Below are positions 43,651 to 53,163 of a DNA stretch of 64,000 nt, in pieces (within the stretch, counting starts at the first letter, position 1; each line of letters starts with the position of its first letter). The notes beneath the pieces were generated by a model, which was not told the DNA's origin, ran no database searches, and worked only from the letters and a program-made list of their open reading frames with translations. The stretch lies in NCBI GenBank assembly GCA_003223515.1, contig QHVI01000029.1, positions 1 through 64,000 on the forward strand, written 5' to 3'. The DNA is from Candidatus Angelobacter sp. Gp1-AA117. GTDB lineage: Bacteria > Acidobacteriota > Terriglobia > Terriglobales > Acidobacteriaceae. The position numbers and the translations under genes are program-made.

Positions 43651-45485
43651 TCGCGCAAGACCTCCTTTCCCTGCTGAAGAGTGACGTTCAACTGGCAGAA
43701 GCTGTTCATGGAGGCATAGAGGCCGAGAAAGTGTTCGAGCACAGCGGCGAAAAGAAAGACGCCGCCGCCGGCGAACAGGTCTTCATTGAGATCTATGTTC
43801 ACGCGCGTGCCACGAGCGAGAGAGATACCCTCGCCAGAACTCACCAGGCTGAACTGTCTGCGGCTTTCAATCATGGTGATGGCACTGATCTGGTTGCGCA
43901 GATGAGGAGATGCGGAGAAATCATAAAGACGAAGGAGTTCCTGAAGAGCTTCACGGCCGTTGCCGTGATTCTCCGGTCCAGCTTCACCAGCCAGAGACAG
44001 ATAGTTCAGAGACAGATGAGAGATCAGGTTCCAGAGAGTGGCGTGCCGCAGTTCCGGGCGCAGGGTTGGAGTAGGGCGGCGCAAAGCAACCACCTTGCGG
44101 ACGGCGGCGAGACCTTCAAGATAAAAATCTCCATTCTCATTGCCGACCGGGATCTGTGCAGGAAGATCACTGTTGGTACAGGTGCAGCGAACGGAAATCA
44201 CGTCGGCATCAGGATCGACGTGGCTGCCGGTGAGATCAACAAAGGAGAGGGCCACCTGAGTGGGCAGATCATCGCGGATTTCAGAACTAGTGCGAGTGAT
44301 GTGCCAGAATGCGGGATTCGCCGCACCCGTGGAGGAGTGGCGGAACGAGTAGAACGGATAATACTGCACGAAAGAGCGGGTGCGGGGATTCTGCGCGGTG
44401 ACTTCATCAACCGAGAACACTTCTGTGGTGGTTTGCCGCCTGACGTCTGGCACAACGGGATATTCAAATTTCGTATGGTCTACACTGATGGGCTCGGCCT
44501 GCTGGGAGAACAAGTTCACGATTGGAGCGCACCCCAGCCGGAGAGTTTTGGCAGAGACGCCCAATTCAAGAATCTGGTGGCGCTCAGGCCGGCGATAGCG
44601 GGAAATAGTGAAGAAGAGTTCGGCGCGCCGGCCGAATCCGGCAGCTTTCAACTGTTCCAGTCCGGAAATTTCTATAAAGAAAAACTTTTCAGGGAAAGCG
44701 AAGTATTCCTGAAGAAGCCGATAGGGCACAAAAGAGCGCCGAGTATAAGGAAGAACGCCCTCATCTTCTCCGAAGCCCACAGACTTAAGGCATGAGCGTG
44801 GCAGGGAGACGGCCCCGCCATTTCCTTTGCGGTCGGGATCACGCAGGGTAATGGCAATGCAGTTGTTGAACAAAAGCTCGTACAGAGCATTTGTGAGATT
44901 GCCCTCGCCGGAGAGATAGAAGCGGAGGGAATTGAGGTCGAGATCCCTGAAAGCGACATCAGGGAAGCATTCCAGAGTCAGTTTCAAAGTTGCGGCGGCA
45001 GGCAATGCCGCTGAAAGCCCAGCATCGTCCGCGGAGCGCCAGCTTGCCTCTTTTACATCAATGGGCCAGATGGTCGCGTCATAAGCGGTACGGAATTTGC
45101 ATTGAACTCCATTGATGCGATTGGACTGCAGGACCGCTCCCCGGGGAACCTTCAGGCCGGTGGAAAGCTTGCCTTGCTCGGGATCGAGCTGGAACTCCAC
45201 CACAGACATAGAGGGGATGGGGCGTATGAAATGGGGAAAGAGCACCTCCAGCAGGGTGGTACTGATTTGCGGAAAATCATCGTTCAGCTTGAGATGCACA
45301 CGGGCTGCGAGCAACGCGAAACCCTCGAGAAGACGCTCGACGTGCGGATCTTCACAGCGATCAGGTTCCAGGGCGAGGCGAGAGGCCAGCCGGGGATATT
45401 TCTGGGCGAACTCGGCCCCCATCTGGCGCATGTAGGTAAGCTCGCGCTCGTAATAATTCAGAAGGTCTTCCCTGATCGTCGGCAA
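43614..45485 (-). CDS. tssF: T6SS baseplate protein TssF
   Basis: A 623-residue TssF/ImpG. The start MPTIREDLLNYYERELTYMR and EFAQKYPRLASRLAL is the family signature; FLFEVLFPHF-like (LLEVLFPHFIRPIP) and RGTRVNIDLNEDLFAGGGVF follow. It is next to tssE with a 1-nt gap and overlaps tssG. It is the central baseplate wedge component. Confidence 0.96.
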   Translation of the reverse strand: MPTIREDLLNYYERELTYMRQMGAEFAQKYPRLASRLALEPDRCEDPHVERLLEGFALLAARVHLKLNDDFPQISTTLLEVLFPHFIRPIPSMSVVEFQLDPEQGKLSTGLKVPRGAVLQSNRINGVQCKFRTAYDATIWPIDVKEASWRSADDAGLSAALPAAATLKLTLECFPDVAFRDLDLNSLRFYLSGEGNLTNALYELLFNNCIAITLRDPDRKGNGGAVSLPRSCLKSVGFGEDEGVLPYTRRSFVPYRLLQEYFAFPEKFFFIEISGLEQLKAAGFGRRAELFFTISRYRRPERHQILELGVSAKTLRLGCAPIVNLFSQQAEPISVDHTKFEYPVVPDVRRQTTTEVFSVDEVTAQNPRTRSFVQYYPFYSFRHSSTGAANPAFWHITRTSSEIRDDLPTQVALSFVDLTGSHVDPDADVISVRCTCTNSDLPAQIPVGNENGDFYLEGLAAVRKVVALRRPTPTLRPELRHATLWNLISHLSLNYLSLAGEAGPENHGNGREALQELLRLYDFSASPHLRNQISAITMIESRRQFSLVSSGEGISLARGTRVNIDLNEDLFAGGGVFLFAAVLEHFLGLYASMNSFCQLNVTLQQGKEVLREWPPRAGNSVLM

Positions 45486-45486
45486 G

Positions 45487-45996
45487 CTACTTCACCTCAT
45501 AGCGAGAGCTGGTGGAATCAAGAACCGTGTCAATGCAGACTTCTTCAGGAGCGGGGTCCATCAGGAGGATGGCGCTGATGCGGAACTGCAGCGACCTGTT
45601 GCCGCCCACGAGCGGTTCAAACTCAATAGCCACATCGCTCAGGCGGCGCTCAAAGAGGCGCAGGCTTTCCTTCATGACCTCCACCAGCTTGCGCTGATCA
45701 TTTACTGAGCCAATATTGACCGACGTAATATCAGGAAGGCCGTAGGCATAAACACTTCTTTCAACCTGCGGATAACCCTCTAATCTGTAATCGAAGGTGC
45801 TGCGGGTATTAAAGAGCCACTCCAGGTCGCGCTTCACTGAATCCTTGTAGCGCTTGATGGTGTCACGGCGCCGGATTTTTTCCAGTTCCGTGCGGTCGTG
45901 AACATCTTCCGCCAGATCGGAGCCTTCGAGGCTCAGACGATCTACCAGAGAGAGGGTGGGAAGCCCGGACCTTTCCTGTCGCGGCACCTGCATCAA
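45487..45996 (-). CDS. tssE: T6SS baseplate protein TssE (gp25-like)
   Basis: A 169-residue gp25/TssE. The C-terminal half carries the GPW/gp25 pattern (RRDTIKRYKDSVKRDLEWLF, RRLSDVAIEFEPL). It is the sheath-initiating baseplate component. It overlaps tssA by 4 nt and abuts tssF, so the three are co-translated. Confidence 0.93.
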   Translation of the reverse strand: MMQVPRQERSGLPTLSLVDRLSLEGSDLAEDVHDRTELEKIRRRDTIKRYKDSVKRDLEWLFNTRSTFDYRLEGYPQVERSVYAYGLPDITSVNIGSVNDQRKLVEVMKESLRLFERRLSDVAIEFEPLVGGNRSLQFRISAILLMDPAPEEVCIDTVLDSTSSRYEVK

Positions 45997-47825
45997 TCCT
46001 TTCGAGAAGCCTGAAGTTTCATTGCTTCAACCGGCTCAAGCCGGCAAAGCAGGTTATAGATTTGTGTGCGCTGATCGGCATCGCGGCTGGTTTTGTCAAT
46101 GCAATGGACCAGCAGAGACAGCGGCTGAACAATAAAGCTGGAGCTTTCCCACTCGACCAGATTGCGGCGCTCAATTTCAGCGAAAAGGTTGCGCAGGATG
46201 GGATAAGCAATGTTGAACTGACCAGTGGTGAGACAAAGCTGCGAAATCTGTAGCTGACGCAGAAAACGTTCCCGCCCCGAATCTTCACGCAGCGGTTGTC
46301 CTTTCAGCATCTCTACCGCATCAGGAAAGCGCTGATTGCGGGCTAGTTCCAGGGCTGATTCGAACAGGTTGGCGGCGCCATTGCCATTCGCGGCACTTTC
46401 AGCATGTTCTTGCGAGCGATAGCTGGAGACGCGATCGAAATCTTCCCATTCAGACGCGGCTTTGGGCGTGACGTGTTCTTCGAGCCATGCTTTGGTTTCA
46501 GGATTTGCCGCAGGAGTATCGTCATCCAGCATCGTATCCGGCAACGGAGGAAAATCTTCAATCAAGGCGCGGAGTTCGGAACAGATCGCTTTGGCTGCGG
46601 CAGCGCAGCCCCGTTCATGCAGCGCACACCAGGCATAGCGATGCAGATCAAGCCAGGCGCGGCCACAGGGAAGTGCGGCTGCAGCTTCAGTGGCGGCGAG
46701 CAGTTCTTCCCAGTCAGACTGAACAAATAAACGCTTGATGTTCTGACGAATCTCCGTCGAAGGCGCCACCAGCAACGACTGGTCAAGCGTGTCCCCGGCG
46801 GTGCGCAACTCTCCCCAGCGCAGAGCTCTTACGAGCACATAAGGAGCAACTGAAGTCGAATCAAGGCTGCGCAGAAACCCTGCCGCGTGCGCAACAGCAC
46901 TGTATGCATCCTCCGGACCGGTGAGTTTTGCCTGTGTGGGAGTTGATGGTGCTTTTGCCGGAGCAGTTTTTGCCTGTTTGGCGGCACGCACCGGCTCCCG
47001 GGCTTCCGCAGTTATGTTTTCTGACGGAGAAGCCTCGTCCGGTTCCTTTTCCCGTTTCCTATCCAAGAGACCAGCCACCGACAATGTGATCTCTTCCAGC
47101 AGGTTGCGAAGGCTATGAAAACCCGGGGCAAACTTTCCGTATTTTTCAGCACAAAAACTCTCGAGAACGCTGAGCGCTTCAGTGGCGGCATTCAGATGAG
47201 CTAATGCGGAGACGTAGAAGCCCTTAGGCGTGGCTTCAAAGGCTTCGTCGAACTCCTGGGCTGCGGCCTCACGGGTAGCAACGGCGCGATCGCGGGACTC
47301 GCGCTTTTCATCTTCGTTACCTTTGCCAGCCATGGCGGCGCGCTCACGTGTAGTGTCACGCCCGTCATAGTACTTGAACCAATCCAGCCCCTTTTTTGTG
47401 AGTGGAACTTTCTTAATCAGGTAGTCGCAGCGGCCTACGAACCATTCCTGAGGAGTGGCGCGGAATTCGGGGCTGCCATCTTCCAGTTGCGGCCAGAGTA
47501 CGCCCCAGAAGCGCACCTGCAATTCGCGCAGCAAAATGAAAGATTGCTCCAGGGCAGGGAACCCTTCTTTTCTGATGAGGGCTTCAGCCAGCCAGACGGC
47601 CAGTTGAAGGTCTTTGCTTTTGGTAGAGAGGGCCTCAGTCGCAAGCTTAATGACCGCAGGAAAATCAGCCTTTTTGCGGGGACGCTGCCACTCGCCGAAG
47701 TTCTCCCCATCTTCTTCTTCCAGGCGCGCCTCTTTAATCTTGTCATAGACAGGACTGTAGCGCAGGTTTTCGCCAGCACCGGAGTCCGGAAGAGGAGCGA
47801 GGAGTTGATCAAGCGGAAGCGGCAC
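45993..47825 (-). CDS. tssA: T6SS baseplate/sheath cap protein TssA
   Basis: A 610-residue ImpA-type TssA. The N-terminal ImpA domain (about 1-140: LDQLLAPLPDSGAGENLRYS, ALIRKEGFPALEQSFILL, RFWGVLWPQLE) is followed by an Ala/Pro/Lys linker (about 265-320) and a helical C-terminal region. It overlaps tagJ by 17 nt. TssA directs baseplate and sheath assembly. Confidence 0.94.
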   Translation of the reverse strand: MPLPLDQLLAPLPDSGAGENLRYSPVYDKIKEARLEEEDGENFGEWQRPRKKADFPAVIKLATEALSTKSKDLQLAVWLAEALIRKEGFPALEQSFILLRELQVRFWGVLWPQLEDGSPEFRATPQEWFVGRCDYLIKKVPLTKKGLDWFKYYDGRDTTRERAAMAGKGNEDEKRESRDRAVATREAAAQEFDEAFEATPKGFYVSALAHLNAATEALSVLESFCAEKYGKFAPGFHSLRNLLEEITLSVAGLLDRKREKEPDEASPSENITAEAREPVRAAKQAKTAPAKAPSTPTQAKLTGPEDAYSAVAHAAGFLRSLDSTSVAPYVLVRALRWGELRTAGDTLDQSLLVAPSTEIRQNIKRLFVQSDWEELLAATEAAAALPCGRAWLDLHRYAWCALHERGCAAAAKAICSELRALIEDFPPLPDTMLDDDTPAANPETKAWLEEHVTPKAASEWEDFDRVSSYRSQEHAESAANGNGAANLFESALELARNQRFPDAVEMLKGQPLREDSGRERFLRQLQISQLCLTTGQFNIAYPILRNLFAEIERRNLVEWESSSFIVQPLSLLVHCIDKTSRDADQRTQIYNLLCRLEPVEAMKLQASRKD

Positions 47826-48543
47826 GTTTCTCTCCTGCTACGGCCGCCAGTTCAATTTTCCCCAGTTCGAGTATTGGAACTTCCTGACCGTCAATCAAAA
47901 ATAGTTTCTGACCAAAGGGGATGAAAGGCGCTTCGGGGTTTCCGCCATCTTCCCAAACCGTGGAGCGACCCAGACGCACAGAATCATCCGAGTGTTTCCA
48001 GGTAAGAGGGCAGAGCACAGGAAGCAGAATTTCTCCCAGTTCCAGCGATTGAAAGCCGGGAGCTGGGGTGATGGATGCGGGAGTCCATAAGAGATCACGC
48101 AGCTTCCTGGGTTCAGGGACCTCGATAGAGGCAATCTGCTCCAGCGCAATCCATGTATAGCTGCCGGCAACAAACACCTCCAGAGATGCGCCGATTCTCT
48201 CATCAGCATCAGAGAAGGTTTCGAGAGGCCGACCATTGCGTATCCCTGAGATATTTGCGGGCGGGCGAGGTGGAGGACAGGAACGATCCAGGAACATCCG
48301 CTGGCGGATCTTTTCCGCGTGGATGGCCGAGCGATACAGCAGGCAGCCAAGGCCAGCCGCGTGACTGGAACCGGCAAGGACGTCGAGATGTTTTTCAGCC
48401 CGGTCGTATTCTCCAGAAAAGCAAAGCAACTCAAAGAGGAAGGTACGGCGCCTGGCATCGAGAGGAGCATTGCGAACTTCGTCGCCAAGCGCCCGAATAG
48501 CTTCCTGGAGCTTGCCGGACTGGAACAATTCCATTCCTGTCAT
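47809..48543 (-). CDS. tagJ: T6SS accessory protein TagJ (ImpE)
   Basis: A 244-residue ImpE/TagJ protein: an N-terminal TPR-like domain (LFQSGKLQEAIRALGDEVRN, DARRRTFLFELLCFSGEYDRAEKHLDVL) and a C-terminal domain with IALEQIASIEVPEPRKLRDL. TagJ binds the TssB/C sheath end and assists ClpV in some systems. It sits between hcp and tssA with overlap to tssA. An alternative ATG is 9 bp downstream. Confidence 0.92.
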   Translation of the reverse strand: MTGMELFQSGKLQEAIRALGDEVRNAPLDARRRTFLFELLCFSGEYDRAEKHLDVLAGSSHAAGLGCLLYRSAIHAEKIRQRMFLDRSCPPPRPPANISGIRNGRPLETFSDADERIGASLEVFVAGSYTWIALEQIASIEVPEPRKLRDLLWTPASITPAPGFQSLELGEILLPVLCPLTWKHSDDSVRLGRSTVWEDGGNPEAPFIPFGQKLFLIDGQEVPILELGKIELAAVAGEKRAASA

Positions 48544-48560
48544 GGCATTGATTCCGGCGA

Positions 48561-49106
48561 TTAGACTTTGGTGCCCTTCTGGAGATCAAACCCTGACTTC
48601 ACGCTGCCGCCGGCAGTTCCGTCATCATTTTGGGTTTTGAACTCCATTTCTACCTTGGCAAAGTTCAGCGCAACTTCAATGGCCGGCAACAGTCCGTTTC
48701 CGGTGGTATGGAAGCTGGAGACCAAGCACTTGGAGAGGGTCCATTTCATGAAATCTACTGCTGAACCTCCGGCCTTTCGCACAGTCAGAACGGCAGAGGG
48801 AATGTGCTTACCGGTGGCCATGGCTTCGAAAAGCTTGGGCGCTGCTTTGTCGGCGTGCATAGTAAAGACAAAGTCATTTACCTGGACTTTTCCAGCGCCG
48901 CCGCCCGGACCGCTCACGCCGAATCCACCGGCGTTGGTCCCGCCAAAGTGCCAGCCTATAAGCTCGATTTCGCTTTTGTGTCCATCGGCGGTAGCGTCGC
49001 CCTGAATTCCGTCAATCTTCAGAAACGAATCTACCTGCCCTTTCTGCTCACTGCTTCCCATGAATCCGAGAGCAGCCGCGCCACCCCCGGTCTGTGTAAT
49101 TGCCAT
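48561..49106 (-). CDS. hcp: Hcp (TssD) tube protein
   Basis: The ATG at 49106 follows AAAGGA and begins MAITQTGGGAAALGFMG; longer in-frame starts are less plausible. The 181-residue protein has the Hcp pattern (DSFLKIDGIQGDATADGH, IELIGWHFGGTNAGG, VNDFVFTMHADKAAPKL). It forms the inner tube. It is between tssC and tagJ in the operon. Confidence 0.95.
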   Translation of the reverse strand: MAITQTGGGAAALGFMGSSEQKGQVDSFLKIDGIQGDATADGHKSEIELIGWHFGGTNAGGFGVSGPGGGAGKVQVNDFVFTMHADKAAPKLFEAMATGKHIPSAVLTVRKAGGSAVDFMKWTLSKCLVSSFHTTGNGLLPAIEVALNFAKVEMEFKTQNDDGTAGGSVKSGFDLQKGTKV

Positions 49107-49194
49107 AAAATTTTTTCCTTTCATTGCTATGAAATATTCGTGGATCCCAGGGCCCTGGTTGGTTGTTGATGTGTAAAGCCGAAGGGAGACTTGC

Positions 49195-50685
49195 TCAGCC
49201 TTTCTGGGGAGCAGGCAAGTCAGCCACAAGGCGCAAGGAGACTGAAAGTTCATCAAGCTGAAAATGCGGTCTGAGAAACGCAATTGCACGGTATGCACCG
49301 GGCTTGCCGGGAATCTCCGCGACTTCAATGCGGGCCTCACGCAAAGGCAATTCAGCTTTTACGGATTGCGAAGCGTCGTCATCGGCACAAACATAGTGAT
49401 TGATCCACTGGTTCAGGAACCGCTCACAGTCATAACGAGACATGAAGCTGCCGATCTTGTCGCGCATCATGGCCTTCAGATAGTGAGCGAACCTCGACAT
49501 GGCCAGGATGTAAGGCAACTGGGCTGAGAGGCGAGCATTGGCATTGGCAGCTTCCTTGTCGTATTTTTTCGGCTTATTGCACGACTGCACGCTGAAGAAA
49601 GCGGCATAGTCTGTGTTCTTGCAGTGGACCAGTGGTACAAGCCCTTGATCGGCAAGTTCTTTCTCGCGGCGGTCAGTAACAGCAACTTCCGTGGGACATT
49701 TCAGCGCAACGTCACCCTCATCCGTGCGGAAGGTATGAGCAGGCAAGCCTTCCACGAGCCCACCACCTTCCACGCCGCGGATGGCGGCGCACCAGCCATA
49801 TTTGCTGAAGGCATTGGTCAGCCTCGCTCCCAGAGCATAGGCGGCATTGCCCCAGAGATACTTGGAGTGGTCGGCGCCATCTACGCCTTCCTCGTAATTG
49901 AATGCGTCAACATGCCTGGTATCGCGTCCATAAGGCAAACGCATCAGCACGTGAGGCAGAGCCAGGCCCACGTAGCGGGAATCCTCAGACTGGCGGAACG
50001 ATTTCCACTTGGCGTATTCGGTCGAATCAAAGACCTTGCTCATATCGCGAATACCACCGATGCTGGTAAAGCTATCGAGGTTCAGCAGGTCGGAAGAGGC
50101 AGCGGAGAGGAATGGAGCGTGAGCAGCGGCAGCCACCTGCGCAATCTTTTCCATGAGTTCCATGTCTTCGGGACCATGGCCAAATTCATAATCGCCAATC
50201 AAGGCTCCGAAAGGCGCGCCACCGAAGACGCCGAATTCTTCCTCATAAACTTTCTTAAAAAGGGCGCTCTGGTCGAATTCAGAAGCAAGCTGAAGATCGC
50301 GCAGCAGTTCACGCTTGGTCACATTCAGGACTTTGACCTTCAACATGTCATTCGTTTCGCTTTGATCGAGCAGGTATTTCAGGCCTCTCCAACTGGCTTC
50401 CAACTTCTGAAATTCAGGGTGGTGGAGAATTTCATTGATTTGCGCGGAAATCAATTTATCTATCTGCGCGACGCGGGCATTGATGGTGGTCTCAACATCC
50501 CTGGAGACAGTCATCGCCCCCTGGAGAATCTGGTCCACAAATTCCCGGATCAGGTCCTTGCCGCGTTCGCGGGCAACCGGGTCACGGGTGAACCGGCCTT
50601 CTTCTACGATCTGCTCCAACAAGCTTCCGGGGATTTGTTCCTGACGCGTTAATGCCTGGGCGGCGGCCCTGCTGGTCTCAGCCAT
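49195..50685 (-). CDS. tssC: T6SS sheath protein TssC (VipB)
   Basis: A 496-residue large sheath subunit with LEASWRGLKYLLDQSETNDM, DFEFG-type GDYEFGHGPEDMEL, and the conserved end NQWINHYVCADDDASQSVKA and PGKPGAYRAIAFLRPHFQLDELS. It overlaps tssB by 8 nt and forms the contractile sheath with TssB. Confidence 0.97.
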   Translation of the reverse strand: MAETSRAAAQALTRQEQIPGSLLEQIVEEGRFTRDPVARERGKDLIREFVDQILQGAMTVSRDVETTINARVAQIDKLISAQINEILHHPEFQKLEASWRGLKYLLDQSETNDMLKVKVLNVTKRELLRDLQLASEFDQSALFKKVYEEEFGVFGGAPFGALIGDYEFGHGPEDMELMEKIAQVAAAAHAPFLSAASSDLLNLDSFTSIGGIRDMSKVFDSTEYAKWKSFRQSEDSRYVGLALPHVLMRLPYGRDTRHVDAFNYEEGVDGADHSKYLWGNAAYALGARLTNAFSKYGWCAAIRGVEGGGLVEGLPAHTFRTDEGDVALKCPTEVAVTDRREKELADQGLVPLVHCKNTDYAAFFSVQSCNKPKKYDKEAANANARLSAQLPYILAMSRFAHYLKAMMRDKIGSFMSRYDCERFLNQWINHYVCADDDASQSVKAELPLREARIEVAEIPGKPGAYRAIAFLRPHFQLDELSVSLRLVADLPAPQKG

Positions 50686-51214
50686 GATTTTCTCCCGGCC
50701 CCTTCTTCTGTGGGAGGCCTAATTCAGTTCCCAATTGGTTCCGCTTTTCGGTGCTGGTTACGATTTCGTGCAACAGGTCATCAAGCCTGGCGTTTCCCTG
50801 CAGACTGCCGCGCAGGTCTGAAAGCTTGGTGCGAAGATCCAGTAGTTCCTTCAGAGGCTGCACCTGCCTGGCAACTTGTTCTGGATCGAAATCAGCTAGT
50901 TGCTTAAAGTTTAGATTTACCTTCAGTTGCCCTGCATCTGCAGAATCACTCAACCTGTTAGGAACAGAGAAGGAGAGATGCGGATTCATCTTTTCCAGAA
51001 CTTCATCGAAGTTGTCCGGAGTGACTTCGACAAACTTCCGTTCCGCCAGGCGCGGTAAAGCTTCCACCGGCTGTCCAGTGAAATCTCCCAGAACTCCCAT
51101 AACGAAAGGAAGCTCCTTGATTTCAACTGCGCCGCCAATTTCAACATCGTAGGTAATATGAACTCGCGGAGCGCGAACTTTCGCGAGCTTCTGTTGCACC
51201 GATTCTCTGGCCAT
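50678..51214 (-). CDS. tssB: T6SS sheath protein TssB (VipA)
   Basis: A 178-residue small sheath subunit: RAPRVHITYDVEIGGAVEIK, ELPFVMGVLGDFTGQP, and RKFVEVTPDNFDEVLEKMNP are family motifs. It is the first gene of the minus-strand operon, which probably starts from the AT-rich gap at 51215-51690. Confidence 0.97.
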   Translation of the reverse strand: MARESVQQKLAKVRAPRVHITYDVEIGGAVEIKELPFVMGVLGDFTGQPVEALPRLAERKFVEVTPDNFDEVLEKMNPHLSFSVPNRLSDSADAGQLKVNLNFKQLADFDPEQVARQVQPLKELLDLRTKLSDLRGSLQGNARLDDLLHEIVTSTEKRNQLGTELGLPQKKGPGENHG

Positions 51215-51690
51215 AGTAAATGCTCCGCTCTGAAGCAGTGGGAGAACCGCTCCAGAAGCTGTTTATTTGAAAGCGAGTAGTTGGTCCGCAAAAAAGCTGC
51301 GACAAGCAGGATAATTTTTGTGAACCTTGGATAGATGAGGGGCCCGAATGCGCGCACGACGTTAACACCAGCTTTGTCCCGAGTCAATTGAATTTTTTAT
51401 AGCTATGCCAAAGTTGTGTGTGCATATATATAGTGAACTATGAGAAAGAAGCGTTACAACATTTCTGGGATATCTATCGCACATTAAATTTGAATTAGAG
51501 ATAATTAATAAATTAAGAAACAGATTAACAAACGGCAACCATAAGATAGCTGCATGCCTTTTGGCAGCTCCTGACGATGGATCATCACAGCGACTATGTG
51601 ATGGCTGATATTTTGGTAATCAAATGATCTTGGAATGATGGCGGAACAAAGATATACTCGGCAAGCGTTTCCCTGAATCAGGGAGGATTC
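51215..51690. other. AT-rich divergent promoter region of the T6SS operons
   Basis: This 476-bp gap lies between tssB (minus) and tssK (plus). Its centre (51415-51540) is strongly AT-rich (e.g. CATATATATAG, GATAATTAATAAATTAAG), the lowest-GC stretch in region 3. It probably holds the promoters of both arms; a silencer such as an H-NS-like protein would fit. No gene is evident. Confidence 0.6.
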
Positions 51691-53052
51691 ATGCGACATT
51701 TACAACCTGTTTACTGGGCGAAAGGGACCTTCCTGGCCCCCCAACACCTGCAAATCCAAGACCGGTATATAGAAAATCTGCTGCATTTTCAGATGGATGC
51801 AGTTACGGAATACCTTTGGGGCTTTGCGAAGCTGGAGATCGATCGGGAGAAGCTGAGGAATGGGGAGTTTTGCGTTGTAGAGGCGCGCGGCATATTGCCG
51901 GATGGCTTGCTCTTCGACATACCCGAAGCGGACGATCCTGTCCCCTCGCGCACCATCAAAGAGGCTTTTAGCGAAGGCCGTGACTCTGTTGCCATCTACT
52001 TGAGCGTTCCGGCACACCGGGAAAATGGCATGAATATAGGGGCTGAAGCCGGGACAACCACGCGCTTTGTGACCACCATACGTACAGTGCCGGATGAAAA
52101 TTCAGGTTCCAGCACTAAACCAGTCCAGATGGCCCGCAAGAACTTTAAGCTGCTGGTGGGTGAAGAAAACCAGGCAGGAAGCACAATTCTCAAAGTAGCT
52201 GAAGTGCAAAGGGATTCTGCGGGAGTCTATAGCCTGATTTCGGGATTTGTTCCACCGCTGATTGACGTCCACGGCAATAACGTCCTGCGGGGAATAGCTC
52301 GTTCATTGCTGGAGATGCTGAGCGCCAAAAGCTCGTTACTGGCAGCCACCAGGCGCCAGAAAAATCAGAGCTTAGCGGAGTTTACTGCATCGGATATCGC
52401 CCGATTTTGGCTGCTTTACACCGTTAACTACCACCTGCCGTTGTTCCGCCATTTGTTTCACCGGCGCGTGGTTCATCCGGAGCAGTTATTCAGCGCAATG
52501 CTGTCACTTGCCGGGACATTGACTACATTTTCGTCTACCGTCTCTCCCCGCGATCTCCCGGAATACAAGCATGATGATCTGGGTAAGTGCTTTCTGGAGT
52601 TGGAAAGGAAAATCAAGTTTCTGCTGGAAACCGTGGTCCCGGCAAACTACGTTGCCATACCTCTAAAGCTTGCCAGACCATCGGTTTACTCTGCCACGAT
52701 TGAAGACGAACGGCTATTACATAACTGCAAATTCTTCCTGGCAATCAGCGCCGATATCGGGGATGCGGAACTGGTTGCACGAGTTCCGTCGCTGGTTAAG
52801 GCAGGAGCTGCTTCACACGTGGAGGAGATGATCCGGCGCGCACTTCCGGGGCTAAGGCTGACCTATTCTGCCAGTCCTCCACCTGATATACCGGTGAAAC
52901 TAAAATACAAATACTTCAGCCTGGAATTGACCGGGAAGGTATGGGAAGGGGTACAGCGCGCCAGAGACTTTGGAGTATATGCTCCGGCAGAGATGCCCAA
53001 CCCGCAGCTCGAGCTGATAGTGGTACTACCCGCTGACCTTAAACATTCCTGA
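51691..53052 (+). CDS. tssK: T6SS baseplate protein TssK, copy 1
   Basis: A 453-residue TssK. It begins MRHLQPVYWAKGTFLAPQHL, the family N-terminal shell motif, and ends in the FAEL-type domain (EMPNPQLELIVVLPADL). GGAGG lies 9 bp upstream. TssK links the baseplate to the TssL/TssM membrane complex. A second, differing TssK follows at 54590. Confidence 0.93.
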   Translation: MRHLQPVYWAKGTFLAPQHLQIQDRYIENLLHFQMDAVTEYLWGFAKLEIDREKLRNGEFCVVEARGILPDGLLFDIPEADDPVPSRTIKEAFSEGRDSVAIYLSVPAHRENGMNIGAEAGTTTRFVTTIRTVPDENSGSSTKPVQMARKNFKLLVGEENQAGSTILKVAEVQRDSAGVYSLISGFVPPLIDVHGNNVLRGIARSLLEMLSAKSSLLAATRRQKNQSLAEFTASDIARFWLLYTVNYHLPLFRHLFHRRVVHPEQLFSAMLSLAGTLTTFSSTVSPRDLPEYKHDDLGKCFLELERKIKFLLETVVPANYVAIPLKLARPSVYSATIEDERLLHNCKFFLAISADIGDAELVARVPSLVKAGAASHVEEMIRRALPGLRLTYSASPPPDIPVKLKYKYFSLELTGKVWEGVQRARDFGVYAPAEMPNPQLELIVVLPADLKHS

Positions 53053-53100
53053 TTAACCGCGAAGGGCGCTAAAGACGCAAAGGAAGCAAAATAGAGGAGT
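53053..53100. repeat. Interspersed AACCGCGAAGG repeat
   Basis: TTAACCGCGAAGGGCGCTAA and AAAGACGCAAAGG, a short form of the genome-wide AACCGC repeat; related to 56664-56710 and 9560-9690. Confidence 0.6.
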
Positions 53101-53163
53101 TACTTAGAGCAGCCTACCTATAGGGCAGTACCTTTTTTGCCATTCTCGCGTTGATGGAGAAGT

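Noticed and set aside
49624-50652. Long plus-strand frame opposite tssC
   Set aside because: Antisense shadow of tssC.
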